DNA of 15,400 nt from Colimorpha sp045597945 (GTDB taxonomy: Bacteria; Bacteroidota; Bacteroidia; Bacteroidales; P3): NCBI GenBank assembly GCA_045597945.1, contig JAZLLD010000022.1, positions 1-15,400 of the forward strand. The letters are read 5' to 3'. The notes beneath the pieces are model-generated. The model was not told the origin of the DNA. It was given only the letters and a program-made list of their open reading frames with translations, and made no database searches. Positions 14,799-15,400 of this stretch are shown piece by piece. A program made the position numbers and the translations under genes. Within the stretch, counting starts at the first letter, position 1. The number at the start of each line of letters is the position of its first letter.

Positions 14799-15398
14799 TC
14801 ATATTACAGTTATGCGCAACTTTTCGCATATTTCCTGACGCTTTTTCAACAGCTGGTTGCGCTCAGCCATCAGCATCATCATATCTTCGTCACCCTTAGC
14901 ATCGCGCAGCTTGAAAGAATTATCCTCCAGTCTTTCATCCACTTTCTTCTGCTTGAACAACAAGACCGACTCGGTCATGTCGGAATAGAGGTGGGTCTCG
15001 ATAGTTGGCACCACGATATTCTTCTTCTCGCTCCATTGGCGGCTGATACTGTAGGAGTTAATCATCAGCGAGAGGGCCGCATTGCGCAGCACGTTGTCCT
15101 CGTGCATGGCAAAGAAATTAGCATCCGGCAGAGGCCTTTCCTCTTCAACTGCAGCGCGATAGCAGTCGAAAATCTTCTGATAGGTCGGATTGGCGAACTG
15201 CAGATTGTCCTGCATGATTTCATCCACAACAATCTCGGCCAACGGGATGGGCATTTCCACCACATTGTCATCATCGTCCAGGCACTTGGTCATCAACTCC
15301 TTGCTGCCATAAGTCAACAACAATTTGGCAATCTGCCGTTCCTGCGGCTCAGCGGCATTCTGGGGCGCAAGTATCTGCTGCGGAGCATGATACTCGGG
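14799..15398 (-). CDS. dnaG: DNA primase, C-terminal part (5' end outside window)
   Basis: The 200 residues visible are the C-terminal helicase-interaction region of DnaG, the primase that lays RNA primers at the replication fork. The frame is open to the right edge, beginning with PEYHAPQQILAPQN, a flexible linker rich in Pro and Gln, followed by QERQIAKLLLTYG, the conserved opening of the C-terminal domain. Further helical segments (EIVVDEIMQDNLQFANPTYQKIFDCYR, and the final coiled QLLKKRQEICEKLR) fit the Bacteroidales primase tail. The catalytic zinc-binding and TOPRIM domains lie upstream of the window. The gene ends 17 nt before the sigma-54-type regulator. Identification rests on the C-terminal region only. 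Confidence 0.75.
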   Translation of the reverse strand, partial: PEYHAPQQILAPQNAAEPQERQIAKLLLTYGSKELMTKCLDDDDNVVEMPIPLAEIVVDEIMQDNLQFANPTYQKIFDCYRAAVEEERPLPDANFFAMHEDNVLRNAALSLMINSYSISRQWSEKKNIVVPTIETHLYSDMTESVLLFKQKKVDERLEDNSFKLRDAKGDEDMMMLMAERNQLLKKRQEICEKLRITVI

Positions 15399-15400
15399 CT

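Overview
The window looks like a Bacteroidales chromosome, most likely Prevotella or a close relative. The evidence is the promoter type (-33 TTTG / -7 TAnnTTTG), the near absence of Shine-Dalgarno sequences, a BspA-like leucine-rich-repeat protein with a type IX secretion tail, and a TIGR02436-type four-helix bundle gene. Species-level assignment is inference. No rRNA, tRNA or CRISPR array was seen.

Layout. Positions 1-577 hold the right-hand part of an IS4-type transposase gene whose 3' end is interrupted by two copies of a 72-bp palindromic repeat. On the minus strand, 726-2546 encodes a secreted BspA-like LRR protein with its own promoter and a structured leader near 2590-2730. The 2547-3397 gap has no convincing gene. 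It holds that leader, an orphan hairpin terminator with a possible small transcript, and the terminator of the next operon.

The centre (10578 down to 3398, all minus strand) is an RND efflux operon read in the order TetR regulator, TolC-like outer membrane factor, lipoprotein periplasmic adaptor, inserted four-helix bundle gene, HAE1-type RND permease, PII-like small protein. The TetR gene has a near-ideal Bacteroidetes promoter whose -33 box lies at the exact centre of a 14+14 bp inverted repeat, which is a candidate autoregulatory operator and also looks like the yajC terminator. The four-helix bundle gene sits in a segment bounded by perfect 18-bp inverted repeats and carries a strong Shine-Dalgarno that its neighbours lack, so it looks like a small mobile cassette. 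A PII-like protein at the end of the operon suggests a signalling or regulatory input to the pump. It is separated from the permease by a large hairpin with two alternative pairings.

To the right, yajC (minus) diverges from a two-gene chromate-transporter pair (plus, 4-nt overlap). These converge on a minus-strand group read in the order dnaG (only the C-terminal part is in the window), a sigma-54-type AAA+ activator without a sensor domain, then aroA. The activator and aroA overlap by 4 nt, so they are probably translationally coupled.
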